The notes under the pieces were generated by a model, which had not been told where the DNA came from, did not search any database, and saw only the letters and a program-made list of their open reading frames with translations. A stretch of DNA of 64,000 nt from Hydractinia symbiolongicarpus (lineage: Eukaryota > Cnidaria > Hydrozoa > Anthoathecata > Hydractiniidae). The stretch is taken from NCBI RefSeq assembly GCF_029227915.1, contig NC_079882.1, positions 26,417,001 to 26,481,000 on the forward strand, read 5' to 3'. How positions within the stretch are numbered: position 1 is the first letter of the stretch; each line of letters opens with the position of its first letter. Made by a program: the position numbers and the translations under genes. This document shows positions 11,627-21,750 of the stretch, piece after piece.

Positions 11627-14600
11627 AGGAACTTCAATTTCACCAGAGTTGATTTTATCTATTAAATCGTGAGGTCCTTCACCATCAACAGTACAACCAA
11701 CTGATTGTGCAGTACCAAGAATTTCTTTTACAGTTCCTTCCAATTTCCTTGCAATTGATCTTGGGCGCATTTCTCTAGCAATGTCATAAATGGTGTCTAA
11801 TGTAACATTACCATTATGTTGAACATGTTTGACCTTCTTTCTATCACGTGGGGGTTCTTTCAATGCTTTAATGATTAATGAAGCAGCACTTGGAACAACA
11901 CTGATTTTAGCTTGCCTATTCTGGATTGTCAATTGTACAGTTATTTTTAATCCTTTCCAATCTCCAGTTGCTTTAGCAATATCATCACCAACCTTTTTGG
12001 GAGACTACGGAAAAAATTACAATTTTTAAGAGTCTAGCGAAAATATGCAGAAACACTAAATAAATTTCTTAGGCAGAACAAATAACTATATGCAAGACTT
12101 TAAAAAAAGCCTGACACATTTCAATAACAGAGGATTTTTAACTACAGGATCAAAACGTTAATTCAATTAACAGTTTTACCCAATATATTTTATCATTGGA
12201 ATGTAATTCATTGTACTTTCAAATCAATTTTTCCTGCTCTCTGTGAAAGCTTTCGTAAATTACTGAAATTACGAAAAAGTGCAAAAAATAGTCCGCTTTC
12301 AACAGATCTGTAATTATTAACAACCACATTTTTTGTAATTTAATTTACATATATTGTTCGTCCCAAAAGCAGCTTGAAAGTTCAATTAATGACTCCCTTT
12401 CAGAGTTGTGAACATAGGTAGAACTTGCACTAGGTTTGTTCATGATGTAATAACAGCAGGTCCTGTGGCGTACAGGGGCAAAATTTTATGATTTTTACTT
12501 ATTACTGAATAATCTTATATAATTTTATGACATGGTCTGATACTCCTAAATTTTGATTTCCCAAGTTAAATTTTGTACTAGTACAAATAGTCTATTTTAA
12601 TCTTGGATAATACCAGAATTAAATTTCTAAAAGAATAATTATAGAACAAACTATAAAAATTCATGCTAACTCTTGCAAAACATATCTTTAATTTTAAGAA
12701 AAATAAAATCAGGCCTCGCAGTCAGCAAAATAATACAGGACAGAAAATGGTTTAAGAAATGGACAATACAGGACAAAAATTTACAAAAATACAGAATTTA
12801 GTGTGAATACAAAGGACATTTTTGACAATTCGAGAAATGCGAAAATTTCCTAAAATTTATGTGACAAACCCATCTACAAGTTTTTTACTAGGTTAAAAGA
12901 ACCAATATCAACAGTTGTAAAGTTAAATGTGAAAATATTACATCTTTAGTTTTTTTCTAAAACTTCTAGTTCTTTGGGCAGTTGAGCTTTTCTCTTCAGA
13001 AATACAGGACGTGTGGGAGGCCAGTAAAATAGTCTGGTTGACCATTTATTACAGTATGCAATTCCTATAAATTTTACTTATCTTAAAAATACTCAACATG
13101 GTATACAACCTTATTAATTAGCTTAAATCGACAACTTACCAACCCAAGGGGACCAATCTTCGGAGCAAGTGAAGATGTCGCTCCAACTTCTCCACCAACA
13201 ACACGAAGGTAAACTAAAAATGTAATTAACATATAGCTAAAAATTTTTCGTCACACCATAGCAGCAACCAAATGAAAAGTAGCCATAAAGCCTGTGACTT
13301 TACCTTTGCCAGCATTGCACAGATGACAGGGCTGTTAACTAATATATTTATCTTTTGTTAATGGAAGTCCAGACAATATTTTTTTTGGTGGCAATAAGCC
13401 TCAGAAAACCAGATCGGACTAAATGAAGGTTAAGGGACAGGTGAAATGATAAATAACCCTTTTTTGCTTGCAGAAATTTCTGTGATACTACTTTTAGGCA
13501 AGAAATTTTTTGAGCCATTTTAATTTCTTCTATTTTTTGTAGCAAACTTTTTATTATAATAATTATTCTATGAATTTAAAAAATACGTCATTAAAACTTG
13601 CTATTGCTTAAAACCTCGTCATCTTTGTCATCACTACATGAGCAATAGCCATATTTCTGGAGTTGTCACTTGTGATGTACAGTACAGGATCTCTTTCCCC
13701 GATCGTGTGAGTGTCCCCCGATTGAGTAAACCACATGATCAAGTGAGTCGGCACTGGCAGCAATTTTTGACGACCACACGATTGAGTGGGTCATAATGGC
13801 GGTAAATTTTTAACTAGCTAAATATATAAACAAACTGAAGGTGCTTCGGAGAGAATTGGTTCTTGCCTAGCACCTAGCCAGCTTAAGTTCTAGAGACAGC
13901 TAGCTAGCTATGCTAAAGATATCAATATTTCTCTACTATACTTTATGTATATCAATTCTAGATTATCTATATGTTTGAGTCTGTAAATTACATACATGCC
14001 GGAAAAATAGCTATTTTTGTTTCTCAATGCCATCAGCTCAACTTTCATGTAAGCCGTTCCGTAGCGCCTTTAAAAATAGTTTTTTGGTCCACTTTAATTT
14101 CACGGTTAGCTAAAAAAGTTATGCAATTTCCCAGCGAATTTGACATCAAATACACCTTTACAACAATTCAATTGTACATGCTTTCCTACGGCTCTCCATT
14201 GTTTTACAATATCGGAAAAAGGATGTAAAAATCGTGTTTTTATGAGAGTTTGGAGACGAAAGCGTGTTTTCTCCACGTTAATAATAATAAGATACAACTT
14301 ATGTGTACTTTCATTAAAAACAAAACGTGGCAAGAAAAGTTATCACGAAAAATGGATGGAGTGTTAGTTTTCCCGAATTATCGTAAAGGTGTATTAGCTT
14401 CATGAAAATCCCCCTCTCAGGGTCTGCCAGGGTAAAATCAGAAATTAGATAAAAGCCCTTAAAAATCACTGTAATGCACTGGCAAAACAAGTAATCTTGT
14501 ATTTGTCTGGGATGATTTGTCCACCCTCGTGTGGACACAGTATTTGGTTGTGCATAAATTTTCCTTGATAAAATCTACTTACAATCACCTTAAGATAATC

Positions 14601-14681
14601 ATTTTTGCAATGAGCTCTCAATTGAAAAGAATCAAAAAACTCACCTATCGTAATAGCAGTGGGATCAAACTTTGGGCCCAT
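11627..14681 (-). CDS. RPL12: 60S ribosomal protein L12 (uL11)
   Basis: Three exons on the minus strand are 14645-14681 ([12 protein letters not shown]), 13140-13213 ([19 protein letters not shown], then IGPLGL) and 11627-12004 ([20 protein letters not shown] onward). Borders are AG/GT and phases fit. The protein follows RPL12 end to end: the N-terminal PPKFDP-like start, the [30 protein letters not shown] rRNA-binding core, KEPPRDRKK, and LGTAQSVGC near the C-terminus. The product binds the 28S rRNA GTPase-associated centre with the P-stalk. The third exon reads up to SGEIEVP and then meets GTAAGT. The true last residues therefore come from one more small exon further left; reading through would add SGFH and a stop, which is less likely. 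A TATAAAG at about 14709-14716, roughly 30 nt upstream of the ATG, is a plausible core promoter. Confidence 0.93.
12716..13023. repeat. Possible short non-autonomous element in RPL12 intron 2
   Basis: The ends GGCCTCGCA (left) and, in reverse complement, GGCCTCCCA (right), each followed within 30 bp by TACAGGAC or GTCCTGTA, give a weak inverted arrangement of about 300 bp. Internal AGGACA repeats are present. No clear target duplication was seen, so this is tentative. Confidence 0.25.
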
Positions 14682-14708
14682 TTTTGTTGCAGCTTTCGTC
14701 TATTCAAC

Positions 14709-14718
14709 TTTATAAAAG
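14709..14718 (-). promoter_or_regulatory. Candidate TATA box of RPL12
   Basis: On the minus strand the sequence TTTATAAAG lies about 30-38 nt before the RPL12 ATG, separated from it by a short unspliced leader with no ATG. Position and sequence fit a core promoter with a very short 5' UTR, but no transcript evidence is available. Confidence 0.35.
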
Positions 14719-15469
14719 GGAAAAAATAAACAACTATTTGCATGAAATGAATTAAAGCATTATTATGACAATATATAATTGATTTTATAAAAAAGAAAAT
14801 ATTGATGCTAATGATTTTAACAGATTCTGCAGCACGTACCTACTCGCACTATGATAACAACGTAAAAAGGAAGAGCGCTGGCACAAGACCCGTACACATT
14901 GCCCCGAAAAGTATGCGGGGCAATTTTTACACCATAAAATTTTGCAGTCGCTCAACCCTCGATCCGAATCCGCTTTTGCAGAACACTTTTCCGCCCGTCA
15001 ACCTTCTTCTTGTGGCGAAAATTTCCCTGTATTTTCTGTTTAACTTATGCTGATAACTTTATTGTCAGAATAGTTGGTAACTTTTTAATACGTTGTCTAA
15101 GTAAAGTGAATTTGTAATTTTGTGTCAAAAATTCTAATTTATTTTCGCTAATTCGGCGCAAGCAATAGATAGATATTTTTTCGTAAACAAAGGTATAATA
15201 TACAGTAGTAAAGTATTACAATGTAATAGGACTACCTAATTAAACACCTTTGTAAACCAGGAAACTTACAGAAGACAAATAACCAGTCTTATCATTGAGA
15301 ACCTGTTATCATGTTCTTGCGGCGAAGACGCTTTAATATATAAATATGCATGAAAAGAGAATTAAAATAACCTACGTAAAAAATGCTAAATATCATATAA
15401 CAAATGCCTGCAGAAGATATAAAAGTAAAAAACTTCATTGTTCAATCTGTGTAATATAAATGCTTTTAC
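14719..15469. other. Upstream of RPL12; no gene recognised
   Basis: Contains a 9-bp perfect hairpin ATTGCCCCG/CGGGGCAAT at 14898-14924 and otherwise featureless AT-rich sequence. The reading frame at 14802-15053 shows no recognisable motif. Confidence 0.4.
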
Positions 15470-16865
15470 TTTGTTTTGAAAACATTTAAAGGATCGCTCA
15501 TTGTCAAGTACAAATCTATCAATTTTGTGTATGCTATTCCAGATAATATAGATCACGATATGAAGTTGAAAACTGACTGGCCTTAGTTTATCTATATGGT
15601 GGATAGTACTGACCAGATGATCGATATATATCGATTCAAGTTTAGATTTATTAGTGCTGCCCCATACTATATTTGCGTAATTTATATGACTATGTACGAA
15701 TGAAAGATGTGAATTTATTAGACAATGTTTATTTAGGAGGTGTCGAGCTTTAGAACGCCAATAGTTTCAATGTATTTCCGCCAGGTAATATTCTTATCTA
15801 TTATAACTCCCAGGAACTTCGTTTCTGTTTCACGTGAGATTGTGAAATCTCCGATTTTAATTCCGGTAATATTGTTGGTAGTCTGTTTCTTTTATGCGCT
15901 CCTTATAATAATGTATATTTTGTCTTTTTAACATTTGCCTTAACCCTATTCCAACTGGGCTTTTAAGAGCTCTCAATCGCTGGGGGAGGGGGGAACCATT
16001 TGGCCCTCCTATGTATCTTTTAATTGAGAAAAGCCAATGACTTCAAGTTTGGTAGGGAGATTTGATAAAGTAGATAAATAAAGATAAAGTATTTGATAAA
16101 TAAAATCTATTTCATCCTAAAAAATCATGATGACGTCATTATTTTTAAGACGTCATCAAAAAACCCCTCGTTAGACTTTTGGACGTAATCAAATGACGAA
16201 ATTCATTTCATTAGTTACTACTTTATTTTTTATATTTTTGTCATTCATTGTTTAAACGATTCATTTTTTCGGTTATTATGACGTCATCGTCACCGTTCAG
16301 AAGGACGGATTTTCCCTTTACAGGAAATCAACATAAGTTGATAAAAAGATAGTTTTTACTGTTATATCAAATCTCTGTAAAATTTGCAATAGATTAGTAA
16401 AAATGTACCCAAAATGAGTAAATGTCATATTTGTATATGTTTTTTCTATTCTATATTTAAAAACAATAATGAAAGTATTGAAACAAAGTTACTTCAGCCA
16501 AATTAGAATTATTTTTTTTTGGATTTTGACACCTTCAATAAATTGAATAGATGCTGAAGGTGAGCAGATTTTTTTCCAAAAAAAAATTGCAGCAAAATAT
16601 TGCTAAATAAATTTCAGGAAAAGTCAGAAGTTTCAGGGCCATATCACAATCCTATAAAAAGTAATGCGAAAAACTGGTAGGGGTGGGGGAACATTTGCCC
16701 CCCCCCCCCCCCAGTTGGAATAGGGTTAAACCAGTCTTTTAGTTTTATAAGTTCGTTGTTTACAGTTCTGTAGAGTGTTTTGAGATCTTCATGAGAATAG
16801 CAATTGTAGCATTTTTTGGTAGAATGGTAGAATCTTTGATCCAGTATATTACATTCTTACGTATC
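15470..16865 (-). mobile_element. LINE reverse-transcriptase relic, interrupted
   Basis: On the minus strand the fragments read YSHEDLKTLYRTVNNELIKL, KDWF (16865-16730), then after an insertion KANVKKTKYIII, GDFTISRETETKFLGVIIDK and TWRKYIE (15939-15735). In a shifted frame YANIVWGSTNKSKLESIYI follows (to about 15470). These are RT motifs after the YADD box: the W-F-N/K-TK helix, KFLGV.ID and the thumb. Frameshifts and stops show decay. The coding path is cut at TTAA (15940-15943) by the piggyBac-like element and resumes at 16730 in the same frame. Confidence 0.75.
15940..16729. mobile_element. piggyBac-like non-autonomous element, TTAA target site
   Basis: A 790-bp insert is flanked by TTAA at 15940-15943 and 16726-16729. 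Immediately inside are inverted ends CCCTATTCCAACTGGG and CCCAGTTGGAATAGGG, a 16-bp perfect match. TTAA duplication plus ends starting CCC is the piggyBac superfamily signature. A G-rich tract follows the left end and a C-rich tract precedes the right end. No transposase frame is present. Removing the insert and one TTAA rejoins the reverse-transcriptase frame (KDWF to KANVKK), which proves an insertion into the LINE. Confidence 0.85.
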
Positions 16866-17356
16866 AGCGAAACTCAAAGCTTTAATTTTTACTTTCCACA
16901 TATTTTACCCAATATTTATTTGTATAAAGACTTTCAACGGTATGCAAACTGCGTGGGTTCGCATTTTGAAGTAGTACAACCATTTGAGAAAACTAAGATA
17001 ACCCTTCATTAGTAGATTCAACATTGCGTTGTTCCCGTTGCCAGATGAGTGAGTAATGCATCAAACGTTAACGTGGTTTTATACAACCTGGTCCAATACG
17101 ATCGTTTGGAACATGGTTAAGCTAAATTGTCACCCAACTAAGGCTTCTCTTGTGTAATAATGATAAAAAAGTCGGAAGGAAAGCCGAGGTTGCTGAAACT
17201 TGGGTTTCCCTAGGCTGGATGAAAATACAACGTTGTGTTCTAATATCTTCACTAGCACAAACCACACACTTTGTTTTTCAGACAAGAAAAAATAAAAATA
17301 CAGTTAACCATTTTCTCGAAACACGAATGAAATGATGGTTTCTTAACAAAATATCC
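16866..17356. other. Intergenic; no gene recognised
   Basis: May include further eroded LINE sequence next to the reverse-transcriptase relic, but no motif is clear. Confidence 0.35.
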
Positions 17357-17776
17357 ATGTGGCGGAACCTTCATAGCAGACAACGTTCTAAAGTGTACGT
17401 CATTTCAAGGTCCTGATAATTCCCTTTAGAACTGATCTCTTTGAAGCGGACACGCCTTGCAATGGGCTTGTAAAACAATGTTTGTAAACAGGTTATTTAC
17501 ACTGATATAGATAAAAACTTTTTAGTACCATAAAATGAAAACTCGCAAAGAATATTTTGTTTTATTTGTTAGTGTTTTATGAGTATCTTGTTTTTCCAAA
17601 ACCAGCCCCTTGACCTACTTTACGGTCGATTTTAGTATATATTATCTCACAAGAGTGAAATTTTGAAGTTAAATTAGCCAATTTGACAAGAACCTCTTAT
17701 TATAAAGCGGACACCTTTCTTTGCTGTACACCCTTTTGAGGTTCCAATGTTGTCTGCTATAAATAGGTTTCACTGC
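17357..17776. repeat. Inverted-repeat element with GCGGACAC motifs
   Basis: The left end (AACCTTCATAGCAGACAACG) and the reverse complement of the right end (AACCTATTTATAGCAGACAA) share the core ATAGCAGACAAC. GCGGACAC recurs inside at about 17449 and 17706. No coding frame is present. This is consistent with a roughly 420-bp Tc1/pogo-type MITE, but the exact ends and a TA duplication were not fixed. Confidence 0.45.
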
Positions 17777-17858
17777 AGGCGAAAATTATTGTCGACAAAA
17801 GCAAGAATTCCTTGTTAACGAAAATTTTGTTTGTTAACAGGTATAGTAGGTTCTACTA

Positions 17859-19156
17859 CTACAAATTAAATATATCATCAATTTTTTCTCTTTCACCTAT
17901 CTCCAAAAACGAAAAATCCGGAGTTCCATCTATCGCATTATCTATGTCTGAATGATCTTTCTTCTCGTCAAAAACTCCTGCACTGTTGGATGGTTCAGAA
18001 ATGTATTTTTTCTTTTGTTTATTATGTGAAATACTGACAGTTCCTATTTCTTCTTCTTTTAGCTCATCTTCAGAAGAACTAACTTCAAGTTCATCAAATG
18101 TTTGTAACTTTGGCACCACCCTCTCCTTCTTCACTGAAAATAATTCTTGCTTAATCATAGCCCAGGTAAGTGTATTTGCTTTAGGCTGATTCACCCAACT
18201 TGGTTGACGAAATTTTGGCTTTTCTAATCTTTCCCTTACTTTATCAATAAACTCCGCTATGATTTGAAGAAGTAATGTTCCTTGCGGACATTGAACTTCA
18301 ATCCAAGCGAAGGCTTGATCGTCGGCCAAAAAAATTTCCAAATTAATAGATTTCGTCTCTTGAATTTCAGCAAATCTCCGAATCTTTCGCCATGGTATCG
18401 ACACTTGAATTGAGCCTAAATTAACAATATTATTATTAATATTCTGGTACTTTTATTTTATTTTATTTTATTTCATTGTGCATGCTTAACTTATTACGAG
18501 TATATAGGAAACAAATCCAATTCGCATTACTTAAAAATAAACTTACTTGACACAAGAGATAGCCTTTTCAAACTACACACTACATTAACTTTACTTCCCT
18601 TCTGAAGAACATTTTTAAGCAGTTTTACTTTTTTTAAGACGGTGACATTTTGAATTGCGAATGAGTCATATCCTTCAATTGTTCTTGCTATGTCAACATA
18701 CTGTTTGTAGCAAGGAAAATCTTGACCTAAATGAATCTCTAATCTTTCCCGATCTTCAGAACTTAACTTTATTTTTCCATTTTCAACGTCAAACATGAAT
18801 TGGAAAGCTAGAAGTCTGTATGCTTCTGCATCGGTTTTTATTGATTTAATCTCGTTCGTAAGATCAAAACACCATTTTTGAATTGATATTGCTGCTTTGC
18901 AAGGAAGCCGAATGATTTCATCGGATTCGTATTTCTTAGTCGGATAAGTTATACCGCGAAACAAAGCAAAAAACGGTCGGCTTGTAATATTTAAACCTAT
19001 TGTATCGCATCCTATTTCAAATAAGCTACCACATAATATTTCTCCACATTTCACTTCGACGCGAACAATAGGCTTCGAGTCACGTGGTAGCGTCCATAAA
19101 CATATATGCCGTTTCCCAAACAGCTCAGATTTTTCGGTACCACTACCTTCCGACAT
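17859..19156 (-). CDS. SNX17/SNX31-like FERM protein lacking a PX domain
   Basis: Two exons on the minus strand, 18547-19156 and 17859-18415, join in phase (TCA A|GC TCA) to give 388 residues. The order resembles the part of SNX17/31 after the PX domain. There is an F1-like segment (about 10-60), the F2 helices with AYRLLAFQFMFDVENGKIKL (about 125-145; compare LLYAQTVSDIERGWI in SNX17), then CYKQYVDIARTIEGYDSFAI (about 165-185). Exon 2 has the F3 strand/helix with FAWIEVQCPQGTLLLQIIAE and a C-terminal helix. A disordered acidic tail ends FSFLEIG...DDIFNL. In SNX17 the F3 lobe binds NPxY cargo and the extreme C-terminal leucine engages Retriever; this tail likewise ends acidic-hydrophobic-Leu. 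There is no PX domain: an in-frame TAA precedes the ATG by two codons and no splice acceptor is seen there. Function in endosomal recycling is inferred. Confidence 0.7.
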
Positions 19157-20917
19157 CCTACCTTAACATTTTTTTCTTTAATTCTAGTTTTCAGTAATTT
19201 CTGTACATCTTTTTTATTTATGATTACATACAAACACTTGCTGAATAATTCTTTGAGGAGTTTTGAATAATTTATCTTATCCTACAATAAATTTATTTCA
19301 AAGTGCTTGATTGTTTAAAATAGATTATTTGTCCTTCAAAAGCTTACTAACAATTTTTTAGTCTTGAACGCTATCATAATTCAAGTTTAATGAGGATCAG
19401 CTTCTTGTGATGAAAAATCACCCGAAATAACTGTCTTACACACAATAAGTAAATTTCCGTTGCGGTAATATTCATTGGTAGAACAAAGTATAACTTCAAT
19501 AAAAAACGGCTAACATAAAAATTTTTGTACAACAAAGCGACTCAGAACCAAATGTCGTAGAGATAAAAATGAAAACCTATTTCTAAAAAGCTTGACAAGT
19601 GGAGTGGTTTGAAAACTCTGACAAGTGTTGTAATGATTTTAAGTTGAGCTGCCAGCAATTCTGCGAGGTGATAGACTATGTAATCACCTCGGCTTTTGAT
19701 ATAATGTAGCTATTTTGAATTTTAAGAAATTTACCAATTTGCTCCATATTGGCTACCTTTTGGGAGAAGATATTATGACAGACCTTATTTCTGCGATTTT
19801 AGACCCTATCCAAACAAGGAGGTTTCGCACCCTGTTAATGCTAAAAGTAAAAAGTTGATTAATCGCAAAAAATCTTTAAAATTCTGAAAGACGACGACCT
19901 TTAAAATAATACACTTTACATTTGCTTTGTTATTATGCTGTGAATGTTTGTGGTTTTTTCCTCTATAACTTTTGATAAGCTTTCCCAAATGAAATCCAGC
20001 TTGGCAAAGTTATATGATAAAAGAAAAATAATGACAGCAATATTTTTTGTGACATCATTAGAAGCCTGAAATTATTCCTGCTGATTATCACAAGCATAAT
20101 AACGTCTTTTCTATACCTTTAGGTCTAATCAGGTTGAAGGGGAGGGGGCAAACATGTTAATACCCCGGTAACTTCTAAATTACTGCCTTATTTAGAAAAA
20201 AACTTGGATATAACACCCATCACAAACTAACAGAAATGGCAGCCTCATTTTCATGTTTGATCACGCTGTTAACTACTGACTACAGCAAAATGCAAAAATT
20301 GTGACTGTGGCAATGCGCCCTATTTAGGAAGGCATTGAATGTCAAAATTATGTTAAATTACTTCTATAAACAGTGAATAATCACATTTTCGGACTTGTGG
20401 CCTTGTTTCCAAGCTTCTTGTAATTATAATGTAATTAATGTAATCTTGTAATTATTAATATCCATTAAATACAACTGTTTTGCATCAAAATTGAGTAAAA
20501 AATAAATTTATCTTTCCAAATAAGTATGCCTACACTCTCAAACATCGAAATATGCGCCTTACAGCTGTAATAATACCAAAAAGTAAAGATAAGGCAAAAA
20601 TAAATAAAAACTAATTATGGTATTTTAGTGCTTGTGCATAAAAGGGCGTAATAAGGGCGCAAACTAAAAGTAATAACATATAAACATCATTTAGTGGTAA
20701 AATAACTAGAATCATGCCTATTGTAATCAAGAGAAAGGAAATTTTAGTTATTTTCATCGCCTTACGTGAAGGACGTAATTGGCCACCTGTTTGCAATCTT
20801 TATTTTTTTATTAGTCAACGTCATATAACTAAAATTCAGATACGGCAAGTGTAAAGCATGGTCTGCGAGGCAATTAAAGAAGTTACAGACGGAAAACCCC
20901 AGGGTGAAGCATTTTGC
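19157..20917. other. Intergenic; one doubtful small membrane-protein frame
   Basis: At 20611-20796 (minus) a 61-codon frame has a basic start and two hydrophobic stretches (ISFLLITIGMILVILPL and MLLLLVCALITPFYA). It could be the last exon of a small membrane protein, but no partner exon or homologue was recognised. A 9-bp hairpin CGAGGTGAT/ATCACCTCG lies at about 19658-19685. Otherwise AT-rich. Confidence 0.35.
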
Positions 20918-21104
20918 GCCCTCCAACCTCATCCCCCATGACTTGTTAAACTTTTTTTATTTGGGACGGCCTAACAAGACCCTGACCCTGGTTGGTTCCC
21001 GTGGCAACAAAATACCCAGGTATAGTCGGTATTTTAAAATTATTTTTTGTCGTGCCCTTCCAACGCACCCGTTAAATATATACAGAGGCAGTCGAGAACA
21101 ATAA
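20918..21104 (+). repeat. Dispersed repeat, copy 2 (partner at 9836-10012)
   Basis: Aligns with 9836-10012 across its length (CCAACC..., CAAGACCCTGACC, TCGTGCCCTTCCAACGCACC, GGCAGTCGAGAAC). The two copies differ at roughly a quarter to a third of positions by eye, so both are old. Confidence 0.55.
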
Positions 21105-21338
21105 GCTTATTCATCACACATTTTTTAACCTCGACCCTCGGGCTTAAATATTTTTTCTTGAATATTTTTATCTCTGTTTGCTAACCGTTCCAATTCATGC
21201 ATGGCATGGCTCAGAAATGCTAAATTAAATTAAGACACAACTACTTACAAAGGAGCTTGCTCTGAAATGTGACGTATTTTGTAGATCCACAAACCAAAAA
21301 TTTAAAAAGAAAATCTTTAAACGCGTTTCCTTCCCCGC

Positions 21339-21750
21339 TTAACCCTATTCGGTCCGGGGTTTTTCGAACATACTATGACCGGGGGGAGGGGGCGGATTCT
21401 GCCCCCCCCCCCCTCAATAACTTTTTATAGAATTGTTCAAATTGCATCAAACTTGGCACACTTATAGTACGTCATAAAAGGAACAAAATGGCGGCCATAA
21501 ATTTTTGATTATTGATTTTCTCCATTATAAGGATTTCATAGAGATTTTAGGGGTAGTTTCGAGTAATGGCCAATATCAAAGCCTCTGAAAGGTATGGGAC
21601 CTAGAAATTTAGCATGCTGGTGTCTAATAGATAAATGTTGAAACTCAGTAAGTATCATAGCCATATAAGAAAGCAATCAGGAGTTATTAAAAAAAAACCG
21701 TCAGGGGGGGGGGCAGAATCCTCCCCCCCCCCCGGATTGAATAGGGTTAA
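21339..21750. mobile_element. Second piggyBac-like non-autonomous element
   Basis: A 412-bp segment is bounded by TTAA at 21339-21342 and 21747-21750. The ends are CCCTATTCGGTCCGGGG and, in reverse complement, CCCTATTCAATCCGGGGG. They share CCCTATTC with the element at 15940-16729. The same layout of a G-rich tract inside one end and a C-rich tract inside the other is present. There is no transposase frame. The shared outermost 8 bp, TTAA site and G/C tracts make the two members of one family. Confidence 0.8.

Noticed and set aside
14802-15053. 83-codon plus-strand frame upstream of RPL12
   Set aside because: Covers a small GC hairpin and shows no recognisable domain.
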